A stretch of 64,000 bases of DNA from Cystobacter fuscus DSM 2262 (lineage in GTDB: Bacteria > Myxococcota > Myxococcia > Myxococcales > Myxococcaceae), in assembly GCF_000335475.2 (NCBI RefSeq), contig NZ_ANAH02000032.1, positions 1 through 64,000 of the forward strand. Reading direction: 5' to 3'. Numbering within the stretch: position 1 is the stretch's first letter; every line of letters starts with the position of its first letter. Shown here piece after piece: positions 16,358 through 25,395 of the stretch. A program made the position numbers and the translations under genes. The notes below the pieces were generated by a model. That model was given only the letters and a program-made list of their open reading frames with translations, was not told the origin of the DNA and searched no databases.

Positions 16358-16537
16358 ACTACCCCCACGCCCGTGCCGGCCTGGAAGGTGCCGCCCGCCG
16401 GCACTCAATCCAGAGAATCGCGGGACGCCGCGTTCGCGGGCGAGATGAAGTTCACGGCCCTCCTCGCCGACAGGCTCGAGGACAACGAACTGGGCTCGAG
16501 CCTGTCACTCCAGAACCTCGCGGCGTTCATCGAGTGA
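16358..16537 (+). pseudogene. Coding remnant after the kinase partner gene
   Basis: Directly after the TGA of the upstream gene, and in the same frame, an open stretch runs to TGA 16535-16537. It has coding-like composition and a plausible helical C-terminal segment from Met at 16445. There is no ribosome binding site or full-length domain. It could be the decayed 3' end of another gene, or an ancestral extension cut off by the stop at 16355. Low certainty. Confidence 0.3.
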
Positions 16538-16561
16538 GTTCACCGCGGACTCTCGAGCGGC

Positions 16562-17299
16562 TCACCGCTCGCAGCGCAGTGCCACCGCGTGAGGGTTGTC
16601 GAGGTAGTCCTGCCAGAAGGCCCGGCCGAACTTCGAAATCCCCTCGGGCGAGCACTCGGGACGCGTCCAGGTGAGGGTGCGGAAGCCGGCCTCGCGCAGC
16701 GCTCGCTCGTACGTGTCCCGGCTCCAGTGGGAGAAGTGGATGGTGAAGGGGCTCTTCGTGTGCAGCTCCGCGGAGATCGCCTGTCCTTCCCGAGGGGTCT
16801 CTGGGTAGTCCAACATCGTGATTCCGTAGCGGGTGCTGTTGGGGCCCTTCGCGCTGAACTCGGGGTTGAAGGCGTAGGTGACGAAGCTGCCCCCCGGCTT
16901 CACGTGGTCATGGATGTTCCGGCACATCCGAAGCAGGTGCTCGGGCGAGTTCGCATAGTGCAACAGGTAGATGGCCGTCACGACGTCGAACGAGCCCAGC
17001 GAGGGCATGTCGGCCACGTCGGACACGTGGTAGTCGATGCCCAGCGGTTGCGCGGCTTCGTACTCCCGGGCACCGCGAATCATCTCCTCCGAGATATCCA
17101 CCCCCACCACCCGCGCGGCGCCTCGCGTCTTGAACTGCCGCGTGTACAGCCCATCACCACAGGCCAGATCGAGGACGTTCCTTCCCTCGAGTGGGCCGAG
17201 CGCCTTGAAGAAGGTGTATCCCTCGATGTACTCCGAGCGCACCGGCAGTACGTCCCAATCCGCGACCTTGTTTCCAATCTGATCGTATTGTGCCGACAT
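16562..17299 (-). CDS. Class I SAM-dependent methyltransferase
   Basis: The 245-aa cytosolic enzyme has a Rossmann-type SAM domain. Motif I is Leu-Asp-Leu-Ala-Cys-Gly-Asp-Gly at about residues 43-50, followed by Val-Gly-Val-Asp-Ile-Ser with the acidic residue that binds the ribose. An adenine-site Asp-Val-Ala-Asp comes after, then a Tyr-Leu-Leu-His-Tyr catalytic-region motif. A C-terminal cap (about 150-245) with many aromatic residues probably sets specificity for a small molecule. The substrate cannot be read from the sequence. The gene follows the Dyp peroxidase gene on the same strand with a 132-nt gap. Confidence 0.88.
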   Translation of the reverse strand: MSAQYDQIGNKVADWDVLPVRSEYIEGYTFFKALGPLEGRNVLDLACGDGLYTRQFKTRGAARVVGVDISEEMIRGAREYEAAQPLGIDYHVSDVADMPSLGSFDVVTAIYLLHYANSPEHLLRMCRNIHDHVKPGGSFVTYAFNPEFSAKGPNSTRYGITMLDYPETPREGQAISAELHTKSPFTIHFSHWSRDTYERALREAGFRTLTWTRPECSPEGISKFGRAFWQDYLDNPHAVALRCER

Positions 17300-17431
17300 C
17301 TCCCGCTTCCTTACCTGGCCGAACTCGAGCAGGGGTGCACGGCATGTTACGCCAACGGGCCTTCACCGGGGCTGGGATCCGCTGTCACGGAGGCGCACCT
17401 GGCAGCGGGGAGGGGGGTGGGCGCTCCGGGC

Positions 17432-18973
17432 TCAATCGGTGGCGGGCTCCAGGTGGGCCAGGAACTCCAGGGCGCTGACGCCGGGCATGAAGAAGTAGCC
17501 CCCGCCCTTCATGGTCACGAAGCTCTGGATGCCCGTCATGCATCGCCGCAGCGGCGTCATGGGGATCGTCATCATGCCGCTCTCCTGGTTCGACGAGACG
17601 GGATCCCGCTCATCGTACAGCCGCCCGAACTTCTCGTTGTGCAACCAGCTCTGCTGGATGAACTCGAACTGCCGGCCGAGCTGGGCGTTGAGCGCGATGA
17701 AGATCAGCCCCTGCTCCGGGGAGGCGTTCTCCGCCTGGGGCTCACCGCGATAGGGAATGCCGCGGCGGAGGATCCGGTGCCGCCGGCTCACTTGTCTGGA
17801 CAGACCCGGCTCTGGCTCGATTGAGTCGCGCGGATTGGCGCGCCGGACGTGAGACGTCACCGGGCAGCCCAGACCCGCGGCATCCTCCTGGCTGTAGTTG
17901 AAGGCATTGGAGTGTCCGTGGGGTCCCGGCTCGGGGGCCTCGTGTTGACCCGGCTTCAAGGGGGCGCCATTGGACCAGCGTCCCATGAGCTTGGCCTTCA
18001 ACCACTCCTTCTTCTTCGCGTCGTCCTGGGGGCAGCCGTCGACGATTTCCTTGCTCTTCTCCTCCACGAACGCGTTGAAGCCGTCGACGTCCTGCTGGAG
18101 CTTGCGCAGCACGAGATAGGAGCCGTTGAGACCCAGATCCTTGCGCCCCGCCAGCTGCGCCGCGTTGAGCCGGCCGAGGGCATCCCTGTTCGCGCGGACG
18201 GTCGGCGAGAGCGGCTTCTCTTGATATTCATTGTCATGACCCAGGATGAACTCACCCGCGGCGATGGGGCTGTCGTCGTCCTCGGGATGGCGCCCGGGCT
18301 TCCGGAATCCCTGGATCACCGGCTGGGAGATTCCATCCTGGAAGCCAAAGGGCTCCCGGAAGGAGACCCGCCCGTCCTGGTCCCTCGAGTGGGCGGCGCG
18401 CTGACAGGAGAGTTCCTGAACACCCGCCTTCGCGAGCAGCGTCCGCTGGTGGGCCAGCCGGGTGTTCAGCTCGTCCTCGTTCCGGGCATAGAGCATCAAC
18501 AACACATGGAGGTCCTCGTCGCGCGGGCCCCCGGAACGCGTGCCGCCGAACTCCCAATGTTCGGGAGCGCTCGACCCGGTATCGCCGAGCACGTGGGCCC
18601 GTGCGGCCATGCCCTTGCGGAACTCGTAGGGGAACGTCTGGAGCGCGTCCTCGTCCAGGCCCAGGGCTTTCAGGCCGTGCCAGGTGAACGCCACGTTCAG
18701 ACACGCGGTCCACCGCTCGAGCCGCTCACTGGGGATCTCCGCCGCCGTCGTGAGTTCCCCTTTCAGCATCTCCCGGATCCACGCTCGGAACGGACCCGCG
18801 TCCTGGATCCTCAACAGCAGAAAGGCGGCGGTCGCCATGCGCTTGTAGCCATGGACGATGAGCCCCTGGACGTCGTCCAGCTTCACGGGAGGCGGGGGTG
18901 GAATGGCCTTCGGAGCGGCGGCTCCTGAGAGGAGTCTGCGCGCGTAGGACACCCAGCTTCCGGGCAGTGACAT
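17432..18973 (-). CDS. Dyp-type (dye-decolourising) heme peroxidase
   Basis: The 513-aa protein starts at ATG 18973, supported by AGGAG six bases upstream. It carries the family signature Gly-Phe-Gln-Asp-Gly-Ile-Ser-Gln-Pro (GxxDG). Its proximal heme ligand region is Cys-Pro-Val-Thr-Ser-His-Val-Arg-Arg-Ala-Asn-Pro-Arg. It has the double ferredoxin-like layout and lacks a clear Tat or Sec signal, so it is probably cytosolic or encapsulated. Such enzymes use H2O2 to oxidise bulky phenolics and dyes. The gene lies behind a conserved partner gene, and the two share a 248-nt overlap in different frames. Confidence 0.93.
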   Translation of the reverse strand: MSLPGSWVSYARRLLSGAAAPKAIPPPPPVKLDDVQGLIVHGYKRMATAAFLLLRIQDAGPFRAWIREMLKGELTTAAEIPSERLERWTACLNVAFTWHGLKALGLDEDALQTFPYEFRKGMAARAHVLGDTGSSAPEHWEFGGTRSGGPRDEDLHVLLMLYARNEDELNTRLAHQRTLLAKAGVQELSCQRAAHSRDQDGRVSFREPFGFQDGISQPVIQGFRKPGRHPEDDDSPIAAGEFILGHDNEYQEKPLSPTVRANRDALGRLNAAQLAGRKDLGLNGSYLVLRKLQQDVDGFNAFVEEKSKEIVDGCPQDDAKKKEWLKAKLMGRWSNGAPLKPGQHEAPEPGPHGHSNAFNYSQEDAAGLGCPVTSHVRRANPRDSIEPEPGLSRQVSRRHRILRRGIPYRGEPQAENASPEQGLIFIALNAQLGRQFEFIQQSWLHNEKFGRLYDERDPVSSNQESGMMTIPMTPLRRCMTGIQSFVTMKGGGYFFMPGVSALEFLAHLEPATD

Positions 18974-20432
18974 GAGGAGTTCTCCTGTGAAGGGTTTGGG
19001 TTGGACGGAGGTGGATGGAGCGCAGCCGCTCCTGGAGGATGGAGAAGGCCTGACGAAGGCTCAGCAGCTTCTCCTGATAGGGAAAGCGGCCCTGTTCCAG
19101 ATAGGTCTTCAGGGACTGGCGCATGGGCTCGTTCTCTGGACGGCTCAAGTCTTCCAGGGTGAGGACCCGGCGCAGCTCGAGGGCCTCGTGGAGATCCGTG
19201 ACGGCCACGGCCGTGGGGGGCGCCTCGCCATGGAGCAGGGCGCTGTAGTGGACGAGGGTGGGGCATTGCACGCCGCGGATCCACTCCTTGAAGGGCTCCA
19301 CGAAGGGCCGGCCCGAGGGAAAGCCTTTCGAGCCGCTCCAGATGAGCTTGAGGAAGTTGCTCACATCTTCGTGGTTCACGAACGCGTCGATATAGGCTTC
19401 CCAGCTCTCGTCGTAGGTGACGATGAACAGCAACTGCCGCTGCGCGCCGCGCTGGAAGATCGCCCACCGCGCGAAGTGGATGACCCGCATGTCGTTCATG
19501 CCCACCAGGTTGCGTTTCAGCCGCCAGTTGACGAGCCCCATGAAGAAGCGTTGCCGGAGCCGGCCGAGCGCGCTGTCGGGGACGTCGGTGACGAGGATCA
19601 TCGAGTTCTGGATGGGCCCCTGCCGCGCCTCGATCTCCTCGCGCAACGCGTCGGGGATGGTGACGTGCTCGACCGTCTGGAGCGGACGCGCGAACCGGTT
19701 CTTGAGCTGGACGAGCAGGCGCAAGGGCTTGTCGACGAAGAGGTAGGTGAGGGTCGCGAGGGCCGCTTCGATGAGGGCGGCGCTCTGGTTGCGTGACCAC
19801 TCCGGAGTGGTCACGCGCGCGAGGTGGGGGTCGAGGTGTTCGCGCAGATCGTCGTACAAGGAGGTGGGCTCGAGCCGCTCCAGAAAGGGACGCCGGTGCG
19901 GGTTGTTCAAATAGGCCTCGGCCCGCGCGCGCAGCTCCTGCAACTCCCGGATCGCCGGAACGGAGGCGACGCGGTAGGCGAAGTCGACGTGCCGTGTGCT
20001 GTAGGGCACCGCGTGCTTCAGCAGGTACTCCTTGACCTGCGTGGGCCGGGCCAGCCCCTCCTCCGGGTAGCCCTCGCAGTGGGCGTAGAGCTCATCGAAG
20101 GTCGTGTCTCCCGACAGGGAGGACTGGGCGGCGAGTGCGTCCACGAGCAACTCGAGGGAGGCGCGGAGCTGTTCGCGCCCATGGAGCGAGGCGGACAGGC
20201 GCAGGTCGGCACCGAAGAGCAGGTAGCAATCCTCGCGAGGCCCGGCCGGTGGGCCGTCCCAGGGCGCGCCGCCGAGGATGCCCCAGTGCGCGAAATAGAG
20301 CGCATGGATGGCTCGAAGCGGTTGGGACTGACGCGCCTGGATGGTTCGATCCAGCCTGCGCAGCGTGGAGGTCAACCCCTCCACGGCTTCAGGACGGATC
20401 TTCGTGATGATGCTCAGTGTGCCGTGGAACAT
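18726..20432 (-). CDS. Peroxidase-associated hypothetical protein with out-of-frame C-terminal tail
   Basis: 568 aa from ATG 20432. The first ~485 residues look well folded, with repeated aromatic and Arg-rich motifs including Leu-Leu-Phe-Ile-Val-Thr-Tyr-Asp-Glu-Ser-Trp. Such motifs occur in proteins encoded beside Dyp-type peroxidases, possibly sharing their ferredoxin-like fold. The last ~83 residues are encoded inside the start of the peroxidase gene in another frame. They are Arg/His/Pro-rich and look like non-native sequence, so the ancestral stop was probably lost. The start overlaps the end of the response regulator gene by 19 nt. Function unknown. Confidence 0.7.
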   Translation of the reverse strand: MFHGTLSIITKIRPEAVEGLTSTLRRLDRTIQARQSQPLRAIHALYFAHWGILGGAPWDGPPAGPREDCYLLFGADLRLSASLHGREQLRASLELLVDALAAQSSLSGDTTFDELYAHCEGYPEEGLARPTQVKEYLLKHAVPYSTRHVDFAYRVASVPAIRELQELRARAEAYLNNPHRRPFLERLEPTSLYDDLREHLDPHLARVTTPEWSRNQSAALIEAALATLTYLFVDKPLRLLVQLKNRFARPLQTVEHVTIPDALREEIEARQGPIQNSMILVTDVPDSALGRLRQRFFMGLVNWRLKRNLVGMNDMRVIHFARWAIFQRGAQRQLLFIVTYDESWEAYIDAFVNHEDVSNFLKLIWSGSKGFPSGRPFVEPFKEWIRGVQCPTLVHYSALLHGEAPPTAVAVTDLHEALELRRVLTLEDLSRPENEPMRQSLKTYLEQGRFPYQEKLLSLRQAFSILQERLRSIHLRPTQTLHRRTPHVTARKLGVLRAQTPLRSRRSEGHSTPASREAGRRPGAHRPWLQAHGDRRLSAVEDPGRGSVPSVDPGDAERGTHDGGGDPQ

Positions 20433-20866
20433 GAGGAGTCACCCAGTCCGAAGAGGAGCGTGGTACGTGTTGAACATGAATGGCGAGACGCCTTGGCTGG
20501 TGGGGTCTGCCGCCGGGCGTCGGAGTGGGCGAGCACCCGACGCACCAGGCCCTCGAACTCTTCCAGGGGAGAGCTCTTGGGCACGAACCGAGCGCCCGGA
20601 GCATGGGGGTCTCCCGAGGAGCTGTGGAGGATGATGGGAATGTCGTGCAGGCGCTCGTCCGCGTGGAGTGCGTGGCACAACTCCAGCCCGTCCATGCGGG
20701 GCATCATCCAATCCGTCACCACCAGCTCCGGTGGGGACTGCCGGGCGAGGGACAGGGCCTCACGTCCGTCGTGCGCCTCGATCACCCGGTAATCCATCTG
20801 CTCCAGCACCTCCCGGAAGAGGTCGAGCAGATCTTGTTCATCATCAACCAGGAGAATCGTTCGCAT
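20414..20866 (-). CDS. Single-domain response regulator (CheY-like)
   Basis: The 150-aa receiver domain is complete. It has the acidic pair in Leu-Val-Asp-Asp-Glu, phosphoacceptor Asp in Val-Thr-Asp-Trp-Met-Met-Pro, and a conserved Lys in Val-Pro-Lys-Ser (a variant of the usual Lys-Pro). After about residue 118 comes a Ser/Arg-rich tail without a DNA-binding domain. It is the first gene of a minus-strand group with the peroxidase-associated protein and the peroxidase. It probably takes phosphate from a kinase encoded elsewhere and acts by protein contact. Confidence 0.9.
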   Translation of the reverse strand: MRTILLVDDEQDLLDLFREVLEQMDYRVIEAHDGREALSLARQSPPELVVTDWMMPRMDGLELCHALHADERLHDIPIILHSSSGDPHAPGARFVPKSSPLEEFEGLVRRVLAHSDARRQTPPAKASRHSCSTRTTLLFGLGDSSCSTAH

Positions 20867-21229
20867 GATGCCCTCCGCTTTGTTTCGAAATGTCTCTCCC
20901 TACACGGAAGGAGTTTGACTACCTTCTCTGTGATGCCGTTCGGACATGCATGAAGATGTCCGTGAAGATGGGAATGGGAGGGCCGGAGGGAGTGTCTGGG
21001 GAGGCGGGCGGTGCCAGGGGTTGTCTGTCCGCCACCTGTTCATGCGTGCGAGCCTGCCCTGGCCGGGGAGGGTGTCTCCTTTGTCTTTGTCGAAGGGGGG
21101 GACCTGGGGAGGGCTCGCCTGGGTCGACGGCCATTCCTTGCTCACGTTCGCGCTGGTTCTTAATCCTTCTTGATCCTGGGATGAGGCGTTGCGCCAGGCG
21201 GTCCGGCGGGAACACCGGAGGGCGAACGG
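20867..21229. promoter_or_regulatory. Divergent upstream region between response regulator and giant kinase genes
   Basis: The 363-nt gap separates divergently transcribed genes and must hold both promoters. No ORF of merit is present, and I could not assign a sigma-factor consensus with confidence. Confidence 0.4.
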
Positions 21230-24200
21230 ATGCGTCAGGACGACAGGGATTCGAACGGACAGCGTTGGAGACGGGAGTCCAGCATGTCTGATGCTCCAGA
21301 CGAGAGGGAGGGGGACGAGGAGCTCGACGACGATTTCCTGCGGCAGGTCACCCAGGTGGTGGCCGTGCCCCTGCGGGCTCCGCGCCGGGGAGAGCATCTG
21401 GGAGGGCCGGACGGCCACCGGTTCGAGATCCTCGAGCAGATTGGGGGAGGAGCGATGGGCCTGGTCTTCCGGGCCCGGGACGAGGAGTTGCAGCGGGTGG
21501 TGGCCCTCAAGTTCCTGCTCTCGCGCGAGGGCGTCCCCGAGGCCCCCATGAGCACCCTGCTGCGCCAGGAGGCCAAGGCCGTCGCCCAGTTGGATCACGA
21601 GAACATCGTGCGGCTGTTCGACGTGGCCGAATGGAGCGGCGAGCCATGGGAGCCCAAGGTCCCCTTCCTGGTGCTGGAATGTCTGGAGGGCGAGAGCCTC
21701 GCGGCGCTGCTGTCGCGCGAGCGGCCCTCGCTGCCTCGCTGCCTGGACATCATGAGTGCCGTGGCCGCGGGGCTGGCGCACGCCCATGAGCACCACATCG
21801 TCCACCGCGACCTCAAGCCGGACAACGTGTTCATCTGCCGCAAGGGGCAGGTGAAGCTGCTGGACTTCGGGCTGGCCCACATCACGGCCGCCTCCTTTCC
21901 GGCCACCTTGCACCTGCCCGCCGCGGGAACCCCGGCCTACATGGCGCCCGAGCAGTGGAGGGGACATCCGCAGGATGCCCGCACGGACCTCTGGGCCGCG
22001 GGGGCCCTGCTCTTCGAGCTGCTCACGGGCGAGCCGCCCTGCCCGGAAGCGAGCGTGGCGGGGCTGCGGGAGTGGGTGTTGTCGGACGCGCCCGTGCCCT
22101 CGGTGCGCGAGCGCTGTCCGGAGCTGCCCGAGGAGGTGGCGCGGCTGGTGGCCGCCCTGTTGGAGAAGGCCCCCGAGCGGCGGCTGTCCAGCGCGGCCGA
22201 GTTGAAGGCCCGGCTCGACCGGATCGCGGAGGGGCTGACGCCCTGGCGCGAGGGGGCTCCCGGCCTGGGGCCCCAGCGCCGGCAGGTGACGCTGCTGGAG
22301 TGCTGGCTGGCGGACCTCGCCGGCCTCGCCGAGCACCTGGACGCCGAGGACGTCGGGGAGCTGGAGGGGGCGTTTCATCAAGCCTGCTCGGAGCTGGTGG
22401 CGCAGCACGGGGGCTCCATCACCCTGTGCGTGGGTGACTCGGTGCTCGCCTGCTTCGGCTATCCCCAGGCCCGGGAGGACGACGCGGAGCGGGCGGCTCG
22501 CGCGGGGCTGTACCTGGTGACGCACCTGGGGACGGCGCTCCAGCAGAAGTTGCCCTACCTGCCGCGCCGCGAGCTCGCCATGAAGGTGGGGCTGCACACC
22601 GACACCGTGGTGCTCGACAACCTGCCCCAACCGCTCCAGGGTCGCGCCGCCGTGCTTCAGGGCGAGGCACCCCAGTTCGCCACCTGGCTGTCGCGCCAGG
22701 CCGCGCCCGACAGCGTGTGCCTGAGCCCCACCACCTGGCGGCTCGTGCGGGGTGCCTTCCGCACCGAGCCGCTCGGGCCCCACTCCTTCCAGGGACTCGC
22801 CGGCGAGGTGAAGAGCGAGCTGTACCGGCTGGTGCGGGAGAAGCGCACCCGGGGCCGCTTCGAGCAAGCCCACGAGGCGGAGGAGCTCACGCCCCTGGTG
22901 GGGCGGGAGGCGGAGCTGAAGCGACTGAGCGCGTATTGGAAGCGGGCCCGGCGGGGCGAGGGCGCGTTCGTGCTCGTCCAGGGCGAGGCGGGCATTGGCA
23001 AGTCCCGCCTCCTGCGGGGGCTGCGGGAGCGGATTCCCCTGGAGGAGGGTATGCGCCTGCAGGTGCAGTGTCTGCCCCAGTTCAGCGGTAGCGCCCTGCG
23101 CCCCATCATCGACTTGCTGCTGCACATGCTGAAGCTCGACCCGGAGGGCAATCCCCAGTCCAACCTGCGCAAGTTCCAGGGGCGCATGGGGGCGGTGGGG
23201 CTGCCGGCCGAGCATGTGCGCTCACTGGCCGTGCTGCTCTCGCTGCCCATCGTCGAGGAGTCCCCCCACCTGCGTCTCTCCTCGCAGCGCCAGAAGGAGA
23301 AGACGTTCGAGGCGCTGGTGACGCTGTTGCTGCGCCTGGCCGAGGACCGCCCCATCTTCGCCCTCGTGGAAGACTTGCACTGGGCCGACCCCTCGACGCT
23401 GGAGTTGTTGGGGGTGCTGCTGGAGCAGGTGGAGCAGGCCCCGCTGTGTGTCTGCCTCACGGCCCGTCCGGACTTCCAGCCCTCCTGGCCCGCGCGCGAG
23501 CGGCTGCGCCTCGTCCCACTGGAGCGGTTGTCGCCGAGGCTCACCGCGGACCTGGTGCGGCAGGCCGCCAGCGGGATGGCGCTGGCGGAGGAGACGGTGG
23601 AGCAGCTCGTGGCGAAGACGGACGGGGTGCCCCTGTTCGTCGAGGAGATGACGCGCATGGTGGTGGAGCGGGCGCGGGCGGGGGAGTCGTCCGTCGAGCC
23701 CTCGGCCATTCCCGTCACCCTGGGGGGGTTGCTGCTGGAGCGCCTGGACTGGTTGCCCCGGAGTCAGAAGGCGCTGGCGCAGTTGTGCGCGGTGGTGGGC
23801 CGCGACTTCAGCCACGCCCTGCTCTCCGCGCTGTCCGGACGGAGCGAGGCGCAGCTGCGACAGGACGTCGCCGGGTTGCTCCAGGCGGGCCTGTGGCAGC
23901 GGGTGGAGACCGCGAGCGAGCCGCGCTACCAGTTCCGCCACGCGCTCTTCCAGGACGCGGCCTACCACTCATTGTTGCGCCACACGCGGCGCGACTACCA
24001 CCGGCGCATCGCCCAGACCCTGGTGGTGCAGGCGCCCGAGCTGGTGGAGACACAGCCCGAGCTGCTCGCGCACCACTACACGGAGGCGCGGGAGATGGTG
24101 ACGGCGTTGCGGTTCTGGGCGAAGGCGGGGGAGCGGGCCAGCCTGCGCTCGGCCAACGTGGAGGCCATCCACCATCTGCGCGAGGCGCTCCGGCTGTTGC

Positions 24201-25363
24201 GCTCCCTGCCGGAGACCCCGGAGCGCGCCGAGCAGGAGTTGCGGCTGCTGGTGGCGTTGGGCATGCCCCTGCATCAGGTGCGCAGCTTGCGCTCCGCCGA
24301 GATGGAGCAGACCTACGGCCGGGTGATGGAGCTGTTGCATCAGGTGGGGGACGCGTTGCCCGGATTACAGGTGTCCACCTGGGGCGCCTATGCCTACTTC
24401 TTCGCGCGGGCGAAGTTCCACGTGGCCCAGGAGCTGGCGGAGCTGGTGGTGAGGCAGGGGGAGCGCCATCGCCACCGGGAGATGCTCGCCCTGGGACACC
24501 GGATGATGGCCACCGATCACTTCACCTGGGGCCACATGTCCACCGCCCTGGAGCACGTCGAACTCGCGCTGGAGTACTCGGACTTCGATCTCGAGACGCA
24601 CCGGACGCTCGCCGTGACTCAATGGATCAACCCGCGGGCGGCCGCCCTGGCCTATGGCTCCCTCGTGCAGTCCGTCGTCGGGCACGAGGAGCAGGCGCGC
24701 GGGTACGGGCAGCAGGCCGTGGCCCTGGCCGAGAAGATCGGCCATCCCAACAGCCTGGCGTTCACGTTGCTGTACGTGGCCCTGGGCTGCCAGATGCGTG
24801 GCGAGCCCGGGTGTGCCCGGGAGTGGGTGGAGAAGTGCATCGCGATCTCGTCCGAGCACCGCCTCCGCATGTGGTTGGGCTGGTCCGTGTTCCTCAAGAG
24901 CTGGGTGCTGGCCGAGGGGGGCCGCGTCCAGGAGGCGCTGGAGCTCATGCAGTCCAACTTCGCGCGGTGGCGCAGCACGGGGATGCGCACCGGCATGCCC
25001 TTGTTCCTGGGCATGTTCGCGAGCTTCCACCTGAAGTTGGGGGAGTACCAACGGGGGCTGGCGGTGGTGACCCATGCCCTGGCGTGGGCGGACACCCTCG
25101 AGGAGCGCTCGTATGAAGTGGAACTGCACCGCCTGGAGGGCGAGTTGCTGCGGGGGGTCGGCCGCGAGGCGGAGGCCACGGCGTGCTTCCTGCGCGCGCT
25201 GGACCTGGCCCACGAGCAGGGCAGCGCGGGCCATGGCCGACGGGCGGAAGAAAGCATGAGGCGCCAGTTCCGCGAGCGGGGCTGGGAGTGGCCGCGCCCG
25301 CTCGATGGGGAAGGCGCCGGGATGGCTCCGCGTCACAAAGGCGTGGTGCGGACTCCAGGGTAG
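21230..25363 (+). CDS. Ser/Thr kinase - cyclase-homology - AAA ATPase - TPR fusion protein
   Basis: 1377 aa from ATG 21230 (GGAGGG upstream); ATG 21284 is an alternative with GGGAG. The kinase domain (about 65-325) has His192-Arg-Asp194-Leu-Lys-Pro and Asp-Phe-Gly. A class III nucleotide-cyclase homology domain follows (about 345-530), retaining Ala-Asp-Leu-Ala-Gly and Val-Gly-Asp near its metal sites. A signalling ATPase (about 570-900) has Walker A Gly-Glu-Ala-Gly-Ile-Gly-Lys-Ser (585-592) and Walker B-like Leu-Val-Glu-Asp-Leu-His-Trp-Ala-Asp. The remaining ~450 residues are TPR-like helical repeats. The layout matches the kinase/cyclase fusion family found in myxobacteria. There is no membrane segment. 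The sigma factor gene follows 32 nt later. Confidence 0.9.
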   Translation: MRQDDRDSNGQRWRRESSMSDAPDEREGDEELDDDFLRQVTQVVAVPLRAPRRGEHLGGPDGHRFEILEQIGGGAMGLVFRARDEELQRVVALKFLLSREGVPEAPMSTLLRQEAKAVAQLDHENIVRLFDVAEWSGEPWEPKVPFLVLECLEGESLAALLSRERPSLPRCLDIMSAVAAGLAHAHEHHIVHRDLKPDNVFICRKGQVKLLDFGLAHITAASFPATLHLPAAGTPAYMAPEQWRGHPQDARTDLWAAGALLFELLTGEPPCPEASVAGLREWVLSDAPVPSVRERCPELPEEVARLVAALLEKAPERRLSSAAELKARLDRIAEGLTPWREGAPGLGPQRRQVTLLECWLADLAGLAEHLDAEDVGELEGAFHQACSELVAQHGGSITLCVGDSVLACFGYPQAREDDAERAARAGLYLVTHLGTALQQKLPYLPRRELAMKVGLHTDTVVLDNLPQPLQGRAAVLQGEAPQFATWLSRQAAPDSVCLSPTTWRLVRGAFRTEPLGPHSFQGLAGEVKSELYRLVREKRTRGRFEQAHEAEELTPLVGREAELKRLSAYWKRARRGEGAFVLVQGEAGIGKSRLLRGLRERIPLEEGMRLQVQCLPQFSGSALRPIIDLLLHMLKLDPEGNPQSNLRKFQGRMGAVGLPAEHVRSLAVLLSLPIVEESPHLRLSSQRQKEKTFEALVTLLLRLAEDRPIFALVEDLHWADPSTLELLGVLLEQVEQAPLCVCLTARPDFQPSWPARERLRLVPLERLSPRLTADLVRQAASGMALAEETVEQLVAKTDGVPLFVEEMTRMVVERARAGESSVEPSAIPVTLGGLLLERLDWLPRSQKALAQLCAVVGRDFSHALLSALSGRSEAQLRQDVAGLLQAGLWQRVETASEPRYQFRHALFQDAAYHSLLRHTRRDYHRRIAQTLVVQAPELVETQPELLAHHYTEAREMVTALRFWAKAGERASLRSANVEAIHHLREALRLLRSLPETPERAEQELRLLVALGMPLHQVRSLRSAEMEQTYGRVMELLHQVGDALPGLQVSTWGAYAYFFARAKFHVAQELAELVVRQGERHRHREMLALGHRMMATDHFTWGHMSTALEHVELALEYSDFDLETHRTLAVTQWINPRAAALAYGSLVQSVVGHEEQARGYGQQAVALAEKIGHPNSLAFTLLYVALGCQMRGEPGCAREWVEKCIAISSEHRLRMWLGWSVFLKSWVLAEGGRVQEALELMQSNFARWRSTGMRTGMPLFLGMFASFHLKLGEYQRGLAVVTHALAWADTLEERSYEVELHRLEGELLRGVGREAEATACFLRALDLAHEQGSAGHGRRAEESMRRQFRERGWEWPRPLDGEGAGMAPRHKGVVRTPG

Positions 25364-25395
25364 AGGAACGGCTCGAGAGAACGCGGGGACTGAAG

